Positions 1-9,965 of a DNA stretch of 64,000 nt are shown one piece after another. Each line of letters starts with the position of its first letter. Position 1 is the first letter of the stretch. Both the position numbers and the translations under genes were made by a program. The notes beneath the pieces were generated by a model. It was not told where the DNA came from and searched no databases. It saw only the letters and a list, made by a program, of their open reading frames with translations. The stretch comes from Alteromonadales bacterium alter-6D02 (GTDB taxonomy: Bacteria; Pseudomonadota; Gammaproteobacteria; Enterobacterales; Psychrobiaceae), in assembly GCA_002835545.1 (NCBI GenBank), contig PIZK01000002.1, positions 186,001 to 250,000 on the forward strand. Reading direction: 5' to 3'.

Positions 1-2
1 TT

Positions 3-569
3 GGCTGTTGGCTTGATGAGCTACCGTCTGGCTTTCGACTCAGTATTAATATCTCTGGAGCGGGTTTTACAGCCCCTGCGCTACTAGATAGACTTCAGTT
101 ACTATATCAAGAGTCTCCTCATCTTCTTCAAGCATTATGTATTGAAATAACGGAACAGACGACTGTTGATAATGTTGAACAAACGCAAAATATGATTAAA
201 CGACTTGGATTAATGGGTATCGAAGTTGCCTTAGATGACTTTGGTACAGGTTATTCTTCGCTCAGTTATATTCATCAGCTTACCTTCGACACTTTAAAAA
301 TTGACCGCTCATTTGTTAAGAACGTTGAAGAAGGCAAGTATAACCAAACGATTCTAGAAACGATTATTTCGTTGTCACGCTCACTAAATATAAAAACCGT
401 GGGTGAAGGGGTTGAAACTGCCGAGCAGTATCAACTGTTAGCTCAATTAGGCTGTCAACGAGGCCAAGGCTATTTTATGTCAAAACCAGTTAGTGCAGGG
501 AACTTTATTCATTTGATTAAGAATAAAGTAAACTATTTAGGTTGTGCTAATGTATCTAAAGCCGTTTAA
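3..569 (+). CDS. EAL-domain cyclic-di-GMP phosphodiesterase, 5' end outside window
   Basis: The frame is open from base 3, well upstream of the first ATG at 192, so this is the C-terminal part of a larger protein. The visible 188 residues are the second half of an EAL domain. The catalytic motifs are present in order: CIEITEQ, ALDDFGTGYSS, the KIDRSFV lysine segment and TVGEGVET. EAL enzymes hydrolyse c-di-GMP to pGpG. Since these catalytic segments are intact, activity is likely, but the EAL signature itself and any sensor or GGDEF domain lie off the left edge. The next gene, a diguanylate cyclase, follows after 26 bases on the same strand, so the two opposing enzymes are probably co-transcribed. 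Confidence 0.88.
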   Translation, partial: GCWLDELPSGFRLSINISGAGFTAPALLDRLQLLYQESPHLLQALCIEITEQTTVDNVEQTQNMIKRLGLMGIEVALDDFGTGYSSLSYIHQLTFDTLKIDRSFVKNVEEGKYNQTILETIISLSRSLNIKTVGEGVETAEQYQLLAQLGCQRGQGYFMSKPVSAGNFIHLIKNKVNYLGCANVSKAV

Positions 570-595
570 CAGTAAATTTCATTAAGGTATTAACG

Positions 596-1906
596 ATGAT
601 AGTAAGGAGTTTGAAGTATTTAAATCGCTCGATTTCACTTTTAGTGCTTTTGACACTTACGGTGATTTATTTACAGCAAAACCACCTGAACCATATTTAT
701 CTGGTGGATCACTCTTCAGGTTTGTTTATTGAAGGTGTGTCAGATGGCACGGTTAATACAGGGACATCAACTAATCAATTGCTCATCGAAGATGAAAAAA
801 TAATCCTAGAATGCGAAATTAAAAAGTCGAGTTATAACTGGCCTTTTTGTGAAATCTCGATTTTCTTACACGACCCTGATATTGCATCCCGCCGTTACGG
901 GGTGGATTTATCGTCGTATGATTATGTCAAAATTTTTGCGAATCAAGAGGGAATGGATGATTATGGAATTAGGTTTCATATTCGAAATTATAATGAAGCA
1001 TATTCAAAAGTTGATGATCAGTTCACTTGGAAATACAACGCGGTAACTTATAAAACTCAAGAGCAAGGCTATCCAGCCATAATTCCTTTAAATTCGCTGC
1101 AAGTGACTACATGGTGGTTGGCTGAACAAGATATTCCGCTTACACATGCAGGTCCTGAGTTTTCAAATGCCATGCAACTAGAGATCGTTACCGGCCATTA
1201 TGTACCAGCAGGTAAGTATAAAATTATATTGGATAAAATTGAGTTTCACGGTAAGCGGTTCAAGTCTGAGAGTGTATATCAAGCAATCATTGCAGTATGG
1301 GTTGTCGCGGCAATTATTCTCATCATGCTTCAACTATTGCAATCACGCTATCGATTACAACGTAGTGAGCAAAAAGCGCAAGAGTTAAAGCAATTAAATA
1401 AGTTACTTAATCTTGAAACTCAAGAGCTAAAAGATCGCGCCGATCGCGATCCATTAACTGGAGCACTGAACCGAAAAGGCGTTGAAGCTGTTTTTGCTGC
1501 TGACTTACCTGTATTGTCAATAATATTTCTTGATATAGACTTTTTTAAATCGATTAATGACAATCATGGTCATAATGTGGGAGATGATGTATTAAAAATA
1601 TTCTCGCGCTTGGTGAGTCAAAGTTCTCGAGATACTGACTTTTTAGTTCGTTGGGGTGGTGAGGAGTTTTTATTGGTTTGCCCGAATACTCACCTCAAGC
1701 AAGCGAAGTTATTGGCCGAGTCATTGCGTGTTATGCTCGAAAAGTATCAATGGCCAAATGACATCCCACTTACCTCCAGCTTCGGTGTTGCTGAGAAGGA
1801 ATCTAATGAGGATATAACATCATTTATCCATCGAGCAGATAAAGCGCTATATGATGCTAAAGCTCAAGGGCGAAATCGCGTTATCGCTTCGCATAGTGAA
1901 GGTTAA
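596..1906 (+). CDS. Membrane-anchored GGDEF diguanylate cyclase
   Basis: A 436-residue protein predicted to synthesise c-di-GMP. A hydrophobic helix near residues 12-28 and another near 230-248 bracket a periplasmic domain of about 200 residues that I do not recognise. A short coiled coil (about 255-280) leads to the GGDEF domain starting at DRDPLTGALNRKG. The active site is GGEEF at residues 354-358. An RDTD inhibitory I-site lies exactly five residues before it, so product inhibition is expected. The metal segment LDIDFFKSIND is intact. The gene follows the EAL gene closely and ends 10 bases from the convergent hydrolase gene. The periplasmic domain is probably the signal input, ligand unknown. 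Confidence 0.92.
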   Translation: MIVRSLKYLNRSISLLVLLTLTVIYLQQNHLNHIYLVDHSSGLFIEGVSDGTVNTGTSTNQLLIEDEKIILECEIKKSSYNWPFCEISIFLHDPDIASRRYGVDLSSYDYVKIFANQEGMDDYGIRFHIRNYNEAYSKVDDQFTWKYNAVTYKTQEQGYPAIIPLNSLQVTTWWLAEQDIPLTHAGPEFSNAMQLEIVTGHYVPAGKYKIILDKIEFHGKRFKSESVYQAIIAVWVVAAIILIMLQLLQSRYRLQRSEQKAQELKQLNKLLNLETQELKDRADRDPLTGALNRKGVEAVFAADLPVLSIIFLDIDFFKSINDNHGHNVGDDVLKIFSRLVSQSSRDTDFLVRWGGEEFLLVCPNTHLKQAKLLAESLRVMLEKYQWPNDIPLTSSFGVAEKESNEDITSFIHRADKALYDAKAQGRNRVIASHSEG

Positions 1907-1916
1907 ATACGATAAA

Positions 1917-3311
1917 TTATTTAGTTGTATTAGATAAAAACTGTAATAACTGTGTCGTCATCGTATCGTATCGAGGGTTAAAGGTTAATCGTTGTATTGG
2001 CTGTTGACCCTCAACATTGTCTGAGGTTTTCTCTCCTAATCGTTGTACTCTCCCTTGCTTGCACAATAAAAAGAAGCGGTGCTCGGGAGAGTAATGGCTG
2101 CAATTTTTATTAATACCGTTGATACCGTAATATAGATTTTCTGGTGAGTTTATTATTGCGGGGTGAGCAATTTCCGTAATCTCTTTCCTCGCTTTTGTGC
2201 TACTTGCTGGCATGGAGTAAGGTGGGGGCGATACATTTACTGGTAATCCAGTATTGGTTGGAGAAGAAGCTAGGGCACCATAGTAGATGATTTCGGATTG
2301 AGATTTCACTTGCACTGGTGTGTGTTTGTACCATCGTTGGAAGTATTGCAAAGTTGCTTGAGTTTTTACTGTTTGATCGTGTTCGGAAACAACCAAAAAC
2401 AGCGGGGGTAAGAAGGGCTGAGCTTGCTCCGACAGTGAAACCAAATTATCCTGCATAAGAGATTCCACAAGACTCGCAGCATGATATGGAAAGGATTCAT
2501 ATTTAGCGAAATCAAGATCTTCTTCTTTGTCTATCCAATCAACAAACGGAATTAAATCAACATACCCTGCAAGCCAAGCTAGATCACTTGTAGCCTCAAT
2601 AGCAGGAGACCACATCATGAGCCCTCGAAGCTTAGGCTGGGGTTTGTTTTGGCGACTTAAATAATCAATGATGAGTGCGCCTCCGGTAGAAAAACCACCA
2701 AGGTACACTTGCTCGTAATCTAAAAGCATCCGCTCAATGGCATAGTTTGTGGCTTGTCGCCATTGTGTTAATGATGTGTGCATTAAGCTTGCTGGCGCAG
2801 TTGCATGCCCTGGTAATAATAAAGTTCGTACATTATGCCCCTGACCATACAATTTTGCAGCGATATCATGATAGGTAAAAGGTGAGTCGGTCAGACCATG
2901 AATAAGTAATATACCAGTCTTTTTCGACTGGTGTGTTAACTCAAAAGGACTAAGTAACTGTTTAACTATCGGGGAAGATGGCCATTGTTGCTGTTTTTTT
3001 AATATTTGATAAGTTGGTGTCTCTAAAGGGCAGGGTAATTCGGCTCGAGGGTTGGCTTGTTCGATTAATTGTTTGGCATAGTTTAAATAGTCTTGATAAG
3101 GGGAATTTATCTGAAAATCAAAGGAAGTGGTGTTGCGCGTCTTTACACTCTGAGGGTAACGATACGTCCCTTGAGCTCGGTAATGAGTGAATTGTTCAAT
3201 CTCTTGATGAATACTTAAACAAGTGCTGTTTTGCCGAGCTTGAGCCGGCGTCGTCAAGAGAGTGAAAAGTAATGATAGTTTTAAAAGACATAAAAAATGA
3301 AAATGACTCAT
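1917..3311 (-). CDS. Exported alpha/beta hydrolase (lysophospholipase/esterase-like)
   Basis: A 464-residue protein with an N-terminal signal peptide ending near AQARQ. The alpha/beta-hydrolase core is recognised by the strand and oxyanion segment GILLIHGLTDSP, the cap-side motif LLPGHATAP and the nucleophile elbow GGFSTGG (GxSxG). An Asp in VVSEHDQTVK is the likely acid; the catalytic His is less clear, with IAHPA downstream as a candidate. The protein is longer than a minimal monoglyceride-lipase fold because of an N-terminal extension of about 125 residues and a C-terminal stretch with several Cys. It is probably periplasmic or outer-membrane associated. The substrate cannot be read from the sequence. 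Confidence 0.8.
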   Translation of the reverse strand: MSHFHFLCLLKLSLLFTLLTTPAQARQNSTCLSIHQEIEQFTHYRAQGTYRYPQSVKTRNTTSFDFQINSPYQDYLNYAKQLIEQANPRAELPCPLETPTYQILKKQQQWPSSPIVKQLLSPFELTHQSKKTGILLIHGLTDSPFTYHDIAAKLYGQGHNVRTLLLPGHATAPASLMHTSLTQWRQATNYAIERMLLDYEQVYLGGFSTGGALIIDYLSRQNKPQPKLRGLMMWSPAIEATSDLAWLAGYVDLIPFVDWIDKEEDLDFAKYESFPYHAASLVESLMQDNLVSLSEQAQPFLPPLFLVVSEHDQTVKTQATLQYFQRWYKHTPVQVKSQSEIIYYGALASSPTNTGLPVNVSPPPYSMPASSTKARKEITEIAHPAIINSPENLYYGINGINKNCSHYSPEHRFFLLCKQGRVQRLGEKTSDNVEGQQPIQRLTFNPRYDTMTTQLLQFLSNTTK

Positions 3312-3341
3312 ATTTATTCGTGGTAATGTTTGAATAATGAA

Positions 3342-4154
3342 TTAGTCAGTATGTAGTTTCTTAAACGTATTCTCAATGGCTTTATGTTCTGTTTCGGGGA
3401 AAGGAGCTTGATTAACTTTAATTAATTCTTCTATATTGCTCTTTAGATGTAATTGTTGATTGAATAACTTGATCGCATATTTCCCCTCGCGAGACTTAGA
3501 ACATGCTATATAGCCATAGATAAACTCTTTAGCGTTACTTAATTGATGAAAAGATAGGTGCTCAATGGGAATGTTAATGTTTTCATCGTGAAGCAACACT
3601 GCGGAGTATTCAATAATGGCATCAAGTTTTCCTTGCATAAACATTTCTCTAAGGCGCATAGCGCTGAGGTAACCAGATAAAACAACAAGCTGAGGCTTTA
3701 TTGTGGCTATTTCTTGATCAAGGGCTTCACCATACGAGCGACCTTCAACAATGCCGACTCTTAATTTATGTGTATTGACCATGTCAGTTAGGGACACACT
3801 ATAAGGAAGGCCTTTGGCGTTAAAAACGATGAGGCGGTTAGGCGGAAAAACTGTAATCGGATATTGAGTGAACTCAGCAAGCAGTTCGCGTTGAGAGTTT
3901 TTAACTTTGTTGTAGACACAGACATTTGGTAGGTCAGTTAATAGGCGCCATTCTCTTCGATGACTTGAGCGAACAGAATCAAAAGAGATTTTATGAGATA
4001 ATTGTGACTGTAATCGATACAAATAAGCCGAGGCAAAATCGATAGATGGCGATGCTTGGTTGTCAGAAACAAAAATTATTTCAGGCTTACTGTCCCTAGC
4101 AAGTAATTGAAAGCTTGCTAAAAGAGTTATTAAGAAAACATAAATACGAGGCAT
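3342..4154 (-). CDS. Periplasmic solute-binding protein, SBP_bac_3-like, orphan
   Basis: About 270 residues with a signal peptide (hydrophobic stretch then LLARDSK). Features of the amino-acid-type binding fold are visible: a late KLRVGIVEGRSYGEALDQ strand and a MFMQGKLDAIIEYSAVLL segment, as in periplasmic binding proteins of ABC transporters and of sensor kinases. No permease or ATPase gene is nearby, so it is not obviously part of a transporter. I chose the ATG at 4154 because an AAGG ribosome-binding site lies five bases before it; the upstream GTG at 4160 has none. The 1646-residue kinase with five such domains is 0.8 kb away, and a role as an accessory ligand receptor is possible but unproven. 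Confidence 0.75.
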   Translation of the reverse strand: MPRIYVFLITLLASFQLLARDSKPEIIFVSDNQASPSIDFASAYLYRLQSQLSHKISFDSVRSSHRREWRLLTDLPNVCVYNKVKNSQRELLAEFTQYPITVFPPNRLIVFNAKGLPYSVSLTDMVNTHKLRVGIVEGRSYGEALDQEIATIKPQLVVLSGYLSAMRLREMFMQGKLDAIIEYSAVLLHDENINIPIEHLSFHQLSNAKEFIYGYIACSKSREGKYAIKLFNQQLHLKSNIEELIKVNQAPFPETEHKAIENTFKKLHTD

Positions 4155-4305
4155 AAACACCTTAAAATAATTAGAATTATATTAAATCACAATTGATTAG
4201 ACATTTGGGCTCAAGCTGTTATTTAAGTAGCACTACTTATGTTTTAGTATAGTAATTTAGACGCTTTTATCAACAAAAATAAAATGGTTAAACACGGAAA
4301 GGCTT

Positions 4306-4917
4306 ATGAATAGGATAGAAACTTTAGGTAAATTAATCTCACCTAATAAGGTTATTTGTATAGGGCGAAATTATGTTGAACATATTACTGAATTGGGTAA
4401 TGAAATACCTGATGATATGGTGGTATTTATTAAACCCAATTCGTCAATATCACAACAACTGATTAGCTTTCATCAAGAAGAGTTACATTATGAAGGTGAG
4501 ATCTGTTTTGTTTATAATCAAGGGCGCTTTGACTCGGTGGGCTTTGGCTTAGACTTAACTAAACGCAAGTTGCAAGGTTACTTGAAATCTAAGGGGCTGC
4601 CCTGGGAGCGCGCGAAAGCTTTTGATGGATCTGCCGTATTTAGCTCTTTTGTTGCTTTAGAGCAGGGCATCGAAGAATTAACGCTAGAACTGTCTATCGA
4701 TGGAGTATTAACTCAGCAAGGGGGAGTCTCGTTAATGATGTATAAACCCGCTCAAATACTTGAAAATATACAACAGTTCATGACGCTGGTGGACGGTGAT
4801 ATTGTTATGACTGGAACCCCTAAAGGTGTGGGTGTCGTGACTAAAGGAGCGTCGTTCCATGGGAAAATTAAACAAGCAGGGCAGCTGCTCATAGAGCAGC
4901 AATGGATCGCTAGCTAA
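4306..4917 (+). CDS. Fumarylacetoacetate hydrolase (FAH) family protein
   Basis: A 203-residue single-domain member of the FAH superfamily, resembling the short YcgM-type acylpyruvase/oxaloacetate tautomerase group. The hallmark CIGRNYVEHITELGN opens the protein. Metal-binding acids are in LHYEGEICFVY, and the family C-terminal motif GDIVMTGTPKGVG is present. GLPWERAKAFDGSA matches the substrate-lid region. A good ribosome-binding site (GGAAAGG) precedes the ATG. It is divergent from the SBP gene and convergent with the giant kinase; the two stop codons are only a few bases apart and share a hairpin. The exact substrate (acylpyruvate or oxaloacetate) is inferred from family only. Confidence 0.88.
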   Translation: MNRIETLGKLISPNKVICIGRNYVEHITELGNEIPDDMVVFIKPNSSISQQLISFHQEELHYEGEICFVYNQGRFDSVGFGLDLTKRKLQGYLKSKGLPWERAKAFDGSAVFSSFVALEQGIEELTLELSIDGVLTQQGGVSLMMYKPAQILENIQQFMTLVDGDIVMTGTPKGVGVVTKGASFHGKIKQAGQLLIEQQWIAS

Positions 4918-4934
4918 TACCCATTAGCTATCGA
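4907..4934. terminator. Hairpin shared by two convergent stop codons
   Basis: Arms 4907-4918 and 4923-4934 pair over 12 bases with one mismatch around the loop ACCC. The hairpin covers the stop codons of both the FAH gene and the kinase gene. There is no clear T-run, so termination efficiency is uncertain. Confidence 0.45.
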
Positions 4935-7900
4935 TGAGTTTTGCTTTAAATTTGATAACAAACTGGGTGCCTCGCCCTAATTCGCTGATACATTCAATTG
5001 AACCGTCGAGTTGGTTGGTAATAATGTTATAGATAATATTTAAGCCTAAACCACTCCCTCCGTTCTCTCTATTAGTGGTAAAGAAAGGTTCGAAGATTTT
5101 AGATTGAAACTCTACGGGAATTCCTTTGCCATTATCTGCCACACTCAATGTTATTAACTCAGCCTGATGTGATACTGCAATGGTCATTTTTCCTTTTTCA
5201 TTTGGCGAAAAGGCATGGATTGAAGCATTGAGCACTAGGTTAGAAATTATTTGTGATATAGCGCCGGGATGACTTTTGATAACGATGTTTGTGTCATAGT
5301 CTTTAACGATCTCAATTTCAGTGTGTTTTAAAACACTTGCAACACTGATCAGTGTATCGTCAATGTAGCTTGATAGGTTAAATGAGCGAACTTCATCGCT
5401 GCTTTGGTCCACTGAGATCTGTTTGAAACTACGAACCAATTCTGCGGTCTTTTCTAAGTTATTATGAATTAATGTGGCGGCTTGAGATGCATCACGTAAA
5501 TAGCGTTCAAAATCATTTTTAGCCATCGTTTGTTGATTGTATTTTTCAGTGAGCTCATCAGTCATCATCTGGAAGTGTGAGATTCCTGTTAAGCCTATAC
5601 CAACAGGTGTATTAATTTCATGCGCTACTCCTGCAACTAGGCTACCCAAACTTGCCATTTTTTCTGCTGCAATGAGTTGCTCTTGCGCCTCCTCTAAATG
5701 ATTAATCGTTCCCTTTAGTTCAGATTGAGTTTCAACTAATTCGTCTACCGTGATGTTCAATCTGTCATTTGCTTGGGCCACTCGGCGATTAGCTTTTAAT
5801 AATACTTGAACAAAGTAAAGCCCGATGAGAACAATGATGCTAAATATTGCGACTGCACGATACAATAGGGTGTAATCAACATTATCTTCCACATCTACAG
5901 AAATCCATCGGTCTCGTATCGCTTGGCGCTGCTCAAAAGTTACTGAAGCAATAGCTTTATTGAGAATAGAAAGCAACGTTGCTTTATGTTTGTTAATTAA
6001 AACAAAGTGCTCATACTTGTCATCCGTAACCCCAGCGATTTTCAGATCTGGAAAGTTATTCTTAACTTGGAAAACTGAAACCGCAAGGTGGCCAACAAAA
6101 GCATCAACTTTCCCTTCTCGCACTAGGGTTAACGCTTGTTCAATGGTGTCTGTAGTCGTTAGGTTGATTCTTGGGTGTTGTTCTTTGATTAGAGTGTGCG
6201 AAGAATAGGTTCTTGGCACCGCCACTTTTTTATCATGTAGATAGGTTAAGTCAGCCATGAAGTTACCATTTTGGTGCGTTACAATGGCGTAATTATAATC
6301 AGTGAACTTTTCACTGAGAAAGTGTGAACCATATTGTCTGTTCACAGAGGGAATGATATCGATATCACCATTATTTAAACGTTGATGAAGGGTATTCCAA
6401 TCAGCGACAGGGGTAAAACGAAATTCTAACCCCGTTTTTTGGCTGAGTAGTTCCAAATAGTCAGCACTTAAACCACTTAACCCTTCTCTATTAGCGATGG
6501 TGATTGGTGCCCAAGTAATATCAGAGTATTTAACCACGGGATGATTAGCAATATAGTTTCGCTCTTCTTCGGTAAATAAAGCTTCAGAGCTAAGAAAATT
6601 AAATTTTTCATAAACTTGCTTAATATGATGGAAAGCCTCTAGCGACGAAAAATGATTGAGTGGTGGAATAAGTTCATTTTGATGTATCGCCTGATCAAGT
6701 AATGCGTTATCAAAGCTAATACTGATAGAACCCACCAAATTAGGACTATTATTTAACTGATAATAGCTCCGTTTATTAATGGGTAAATGTGGGCTATAAG
6801 GGTTGATGTCTACTAGTTCATTTTCAATTGTATTCTTAATTTTGATACTGTTAATAAAAGGTTGCTTAAGTAATTGAGCTAAAATATCTAACTGTGCGTG
6901 ATCTTTTTCAAACAGCGCTTTGGCAATCAGTGAGGCAGTAAACGTGGTGTATTGATGCTTAGCGATGATCCGTCCAGATAAGTAATCGTTGATGACATAT
7001 TGATAGTCACCATTTGCTTTTATTTTATTGAGGTTTGCGTCAAAAATGTCACGCAACCTGCTGTCTTTAAAAGCGACTCGAATGGGGGTGTGTTTTTTAA
7101 AGACATAATCGAACTTATATTGGCTGTCATCCTTAATGCCGGCTTGACGAATAAGCCAGTGGAAAATTCGTTTATCAATAATTAATACATCAACCTGATG
7201 AGCAATAAAGGCGTTAACTTGTTCTAAATTTGTCATTTCTTGGTATGATTCTGAACGGTTTTTTACTGAGAACAGCGCCTGATACTCAGGTGACAGTATG
7301 GTTGAGGCATTAGAAAAAGCTGCCACTCTTTTGTTAAGTAAATCTCTTAAATCATTAATAAATAGATTATCACTCTGGCGAGTAACGGCGACATTTTGGT
7401 AGTCGATTAATGGTTCAGACAAGACTTGTCCTTTATATTCTGTGGTCTCCCCATCAAATAACTCAAATTTATCTACGACCAAATCCAAATCGGGGTATTG
7501 AGTTAATCCACTTTTGAGTGAAGTTAGTGGAAGGTATCTTGAATTAACAATCTCAATATTATTAAAGCTGAAAACTAGTTTAATTAGGTCGGTATAAATA
7601 CCTTGATAAGTGGCATTCTTGAATACGTATGGTGGCTGAGGCGGACGTAAACCAGCACTTAAGCGATTTTGCACAATGGGACTGCCAATCCACCTTTTTA
7701 GAATATCATTTTTAGTTTTTAGCGGAATCTCATATAGTGACTTACGGATAATCGAAGCCAGTAACTCGTTGCTTTTTTCTGTTAAAATACGTAATGACTG
7801 TCGGTTGATATGATATTGAGGAATTGCCCTTAAATTATCTTGAGGGCGATAACTTAACCGGTGTTTTATTGCTAAATCCATACCTAAAAGAGCATCGCTA

Positions 7901-9864
7901 TCACCTGATTGCAGGCTATTAATTTGCTCATCAGTCGTCTCAAACTCTATCAAGGTAATCTTGGGAAATTTAGTACTTAAAAAACCTTTATTGAAGCTAT
8001 CTTTCAAAATAGCGAGCCTTTTTCCTTCAAGGGACTGGAAACCTGTAATCGAAGATTCATTTTTATCAACATAAATCATCGGCTTCATCTGTAAATAGCC
8101 TTCGCTGAAGAAGCCCCAGTCCTGTCGCTCTTTCGTTTGTACTGTCGCAGGTAGTATATCAATTTTCTGTTTTTTAAAGTTCTCAACAAGTTGAGGCCAA
8201 TTATCGAAGACTGGCTCAAAACTAATATTGGTGATTTTACTAATCTCGCTTAATAAGTCTGCGACGACTCCGCCGATCTCATCATTACTGTCTTGAAATA
8301 CAACTGGCGACCAAGATTCAATACCAACAACCAGTTTAGGATTGTTTTTGATAAAATCTAACTCAGGCCCTGTAAAGAGTTTGTGACTGCGGTCGTTTTT
8401 TAACCATGTGTTTTGCAGTTCACTCATTTCATCGAGTGAGATACTATTCAGACCTTTGCGAATAATATTTGCCAAAACGGGCTTATTACGAATCGTGCCA
8501 ATGGATAGCTCTCCAGAGTCTAAAAAAATGGAGTTAGCTATCTTTAAACTATTACGCTCCAATGGTCGCCAGCTGGCAAATGAGATAAGAACGGCATCCA
8601 CTCGTTGTTCTTTCATTGCTTTAAAGCCTTGTTCTACTGTTGAGATATAGTAAAGTTCGGCTTCTGGAGCGACACGTCTAAGCTCGTCATTAATAGCTGT
8701 GTTTTTAAATGTGGCAACGGTTTTATAATTGAGATCGGTCAGGGTATTGATCGTATTTTCAAACATCGGAACAACGATGTCGACAGGGGCGTAGAGATAG
8801 ACAGGAGAAAAATTAACATAGTTAGTTCGCTCTTCTGTCCAAGATAGGCCAAATACACCATCGATTGCTGCGGTTTTTATATCATTAAAGGCTCTGTTCC
8901 AAGATTGGTATACTCGCGGCTTAAAATTGGTACTTAATTTCTCATTAAGGCGTTTTAATAGCTGTGCATGAAACCCTTTTAATTCACCTTGTTCGAGGTA
9001 ACTTACCGGCTTCCAGTTAGCATCAACCGCCAATTCGATTGTTGGGTTATCTGCAAGCCAGCGTCGTTCATAGCTGGATAAAATATCTTCTTTTTGGTTA
9101 GACAGTTGCTGTTGATTGATATTTAAGTTATGCATCCATTTGGTGCTAAGTTGGGCTAACTCACTATCGCTAATTTTCTTTTGGCCCGCCTCTATCAGTT
9201 GAATTAACTGGGGGTTACCATTAGGTATCGCGGCATAAAAAGTGTCGTTATAGCGTAATTGAGGTAATACGCTAAACAATTCTTGTCGCTGTAAGGTGTT
9301 TATACGTGTCCATACTGACTGCTCCTCACCAATGATTGCATCAACTTGTTCGGAGGTGAGTAACTCAATTAATTCATTGGTATTATTGGCTCGTTCAATA
9401 ATAATTCCTGCTTGTTGTTGCAGTAAGAAGGAGTCATAAAAAGAGTCAGCAATGACTGCAATTCTCTTTCCTTGAAAGTCTTTTAAGGTGCTATACCTTT
9501 TCTGATGCCGGTTGTTAATAAAGACAGAGCTATTGGTTTGATAAATTGGAGCAACAAACTCCATGGCTGATAATCGCTCCTCATTTTTAAATAACCCAAT
9601 ATGAATATGCGCTTCATTTTTAGCGATTGCTGCCAATGTTTCAGACCATGGCATCACTGAGAATGAGACTTGTTGGCCGGTTTTTTCCGCCCATAATCGC
9701 CAGTAATCAACTAAGTAGCCAGCGGGTTGTTGATTTGAGTCTATAAATGAATAAGGCGGCAAGCCATCTGACATCACGACAGTCAAAGGCGGTTGTTGCT
9801 GAGGAAAGGCTAACAACTTAAATGAAAATATTATTAATAACAATAAGGTGCTAGCAAGTTTCAT
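4924..9864 (-). CDS. Giant hybrid sensor histidine kinase with five periplasmic binding domains
   Basis: A 1646-residue protein. After a signal peptide come five SBP_bac_3-like domains at roughly residues 27-245, 268-490, 508-725, 735-960 and 1100-1320. Each starts with a strand such as LTVVMSDGLPPYSF, IELAVDANWKPVSY, LVVGIESWSPVVF, LSAGLRPPQPPYVF or VVKYSDITWAPITI. Between domains 4 and 5 a stretch of about 85 residues (near 978-1060) resembles a small periplasmic Cache/PAS-like sensor. A single membrane helix (about 1332-1354) and a coiled coil lead to the kinase: H-box VAGVAHEINTPVG with His1415, N-box SNLVLNAS, DNGKG and GGSGLGL. No receiver or HPt domain follows and no response regulator gene is in the window, so its partner is elsewhere. 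The architecture recalls BvgS and EvgS, which normally have two binding domains. Confidence 0.9.
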   Translation of the reverse strand: MKLASTLLLLIIFSFKLLAFPQQQPPLTVVMSDGLPPYSFIDSNQQPAGYLVDYWRLWAEKTGQQVSFSVMPWSETLAAIAKNEAHIHIGLFKNEERLSAMEFVAPIYQTNSSVFINNRHQKRYSTLKDFQGKRIAVIADSFYDSFLLQQQAGIIIERANNTNELIELLTSEQVDAIIGEEQSVWTRINTLQRQELFSVLPQLRYNDTFYAAIPNGNPQLIQLIEAGQKKISDSELAQLSTKWMHNLNINQQQLSNQKEDILSSYERRWLADNPTIELAVDANWKPVSYLEQGELKGFHAQLLKRLNEKLSTNFKPRVYQSWNRAFNDIKTAAIDGVFGLSWTEERTNYVNFSPVYLYAPVDIVVPMFENTINTLTDLNYKTVATFKNTAINDELRRVAPEAELYYISTVEQGFKAMKEQRVDAVLISFASWRPLERNSLKIANSIFLDSGELSIGTIRNKPVLANIIRKGLNSISLDEMSELQNTWLKNDRSHKLFTGPELDFIKNNPKLVVGIESWSPVVFQDSNDEIGGVVADLLSEISKITNISFEPVFDNWPQLVENFKKQKIDILPATVQTKERQDWGFFSEGYLQMKPMIYVDKNESSITGFQSLEGKRLAILKDSFNKGFLSTKFPKITLIEFETTDEQINSLQSGDSDALLGMDLAIKHRLSYRPQDNLRAIPQYHINRQSLRILTEKSNELLASIIRKSLYEIPLKTKNDILKRWIGSPIVQNRLSAGLRPPQPPYVFKNATYQGIYTDLIKLVFSFNNIEIVNSRYLPLTSLKSGLTQYPDLDLVVDKFELFDGETTEYKGQVLSEPLIDYQNVAVTRQSDNLFINDLRDLLNKRVAAFSNASTILSPEYQALFSVKNRSESYQEMTNLEQVNAFIAHQVDVLIIDKRIFHWLIRQAGIKDDSQYKFDYVFKKHTPIRVAFKDSRLRDIFDANLNKIKANGDYQYVINDYLSGRIIAKHQYTTFTASLIAKALFEKDHAQLDILAQLLKQPFINSIKIKNTIENELVDINPYSPHLPINKRSYYQLNNSPNLVGSISISFDNALLDQAIHQNELIPPLNHFSSLEAFHHIKQVYEKFNFLSSEALFTEEERNYIANHPVVKYSDITWAPITIANREGLSGLSADYLELLSQKTGLEFRFTPVADWNTLHQRLNNGDIDIIPSVNRQYGSHFLSEKFTDYNYAIVTHQNGNFMADLTYLHDKKVAVPRTYSSHTLIKEQHPRINLTTTDTIEQALTLVREGKVDAFVGHLAVSVFQVKNNFPDLKIAGVTDDKYEHFVLINKHKATLLSILNKAIASVTFEQRQAIRDRWISVDVEDNVDYTLLYRAVAIFSIIVLIGLYFVQVLLKANRRVAQANDRLNITVDELVETQSELKGTINHLEEAQEQLIAAEKMASLGSLVAGVAHEINTPVGIGLTGISHFQMMTDELTEKYNQQTMAKNDFERYLRDASQAATLIHNNLEKTAELVRSFKQISVDQSSDEVRSFNLSSYIDDTLISVASVLKHTEIEIVKDYDTNIVIKSHPGAISQIISNLVLNASIHAFSPNEKGKMTIAVSHQAELITLSVADNGKGIPVEFQSKIFEPFFTTNRENGGSGLGLNIIYNIITNQLDGSIECISELGRGTQFVIKFKAKLIDS

Positions 9865-9965
9865 TGATTAACCTGAGAATCTTCACACTTTAATAATACT
9901 AGAGTGTATTAATCTATAAGTAAATCTTAAGCTAAAAAAACTAGGCTGATATATACCGAATACGA

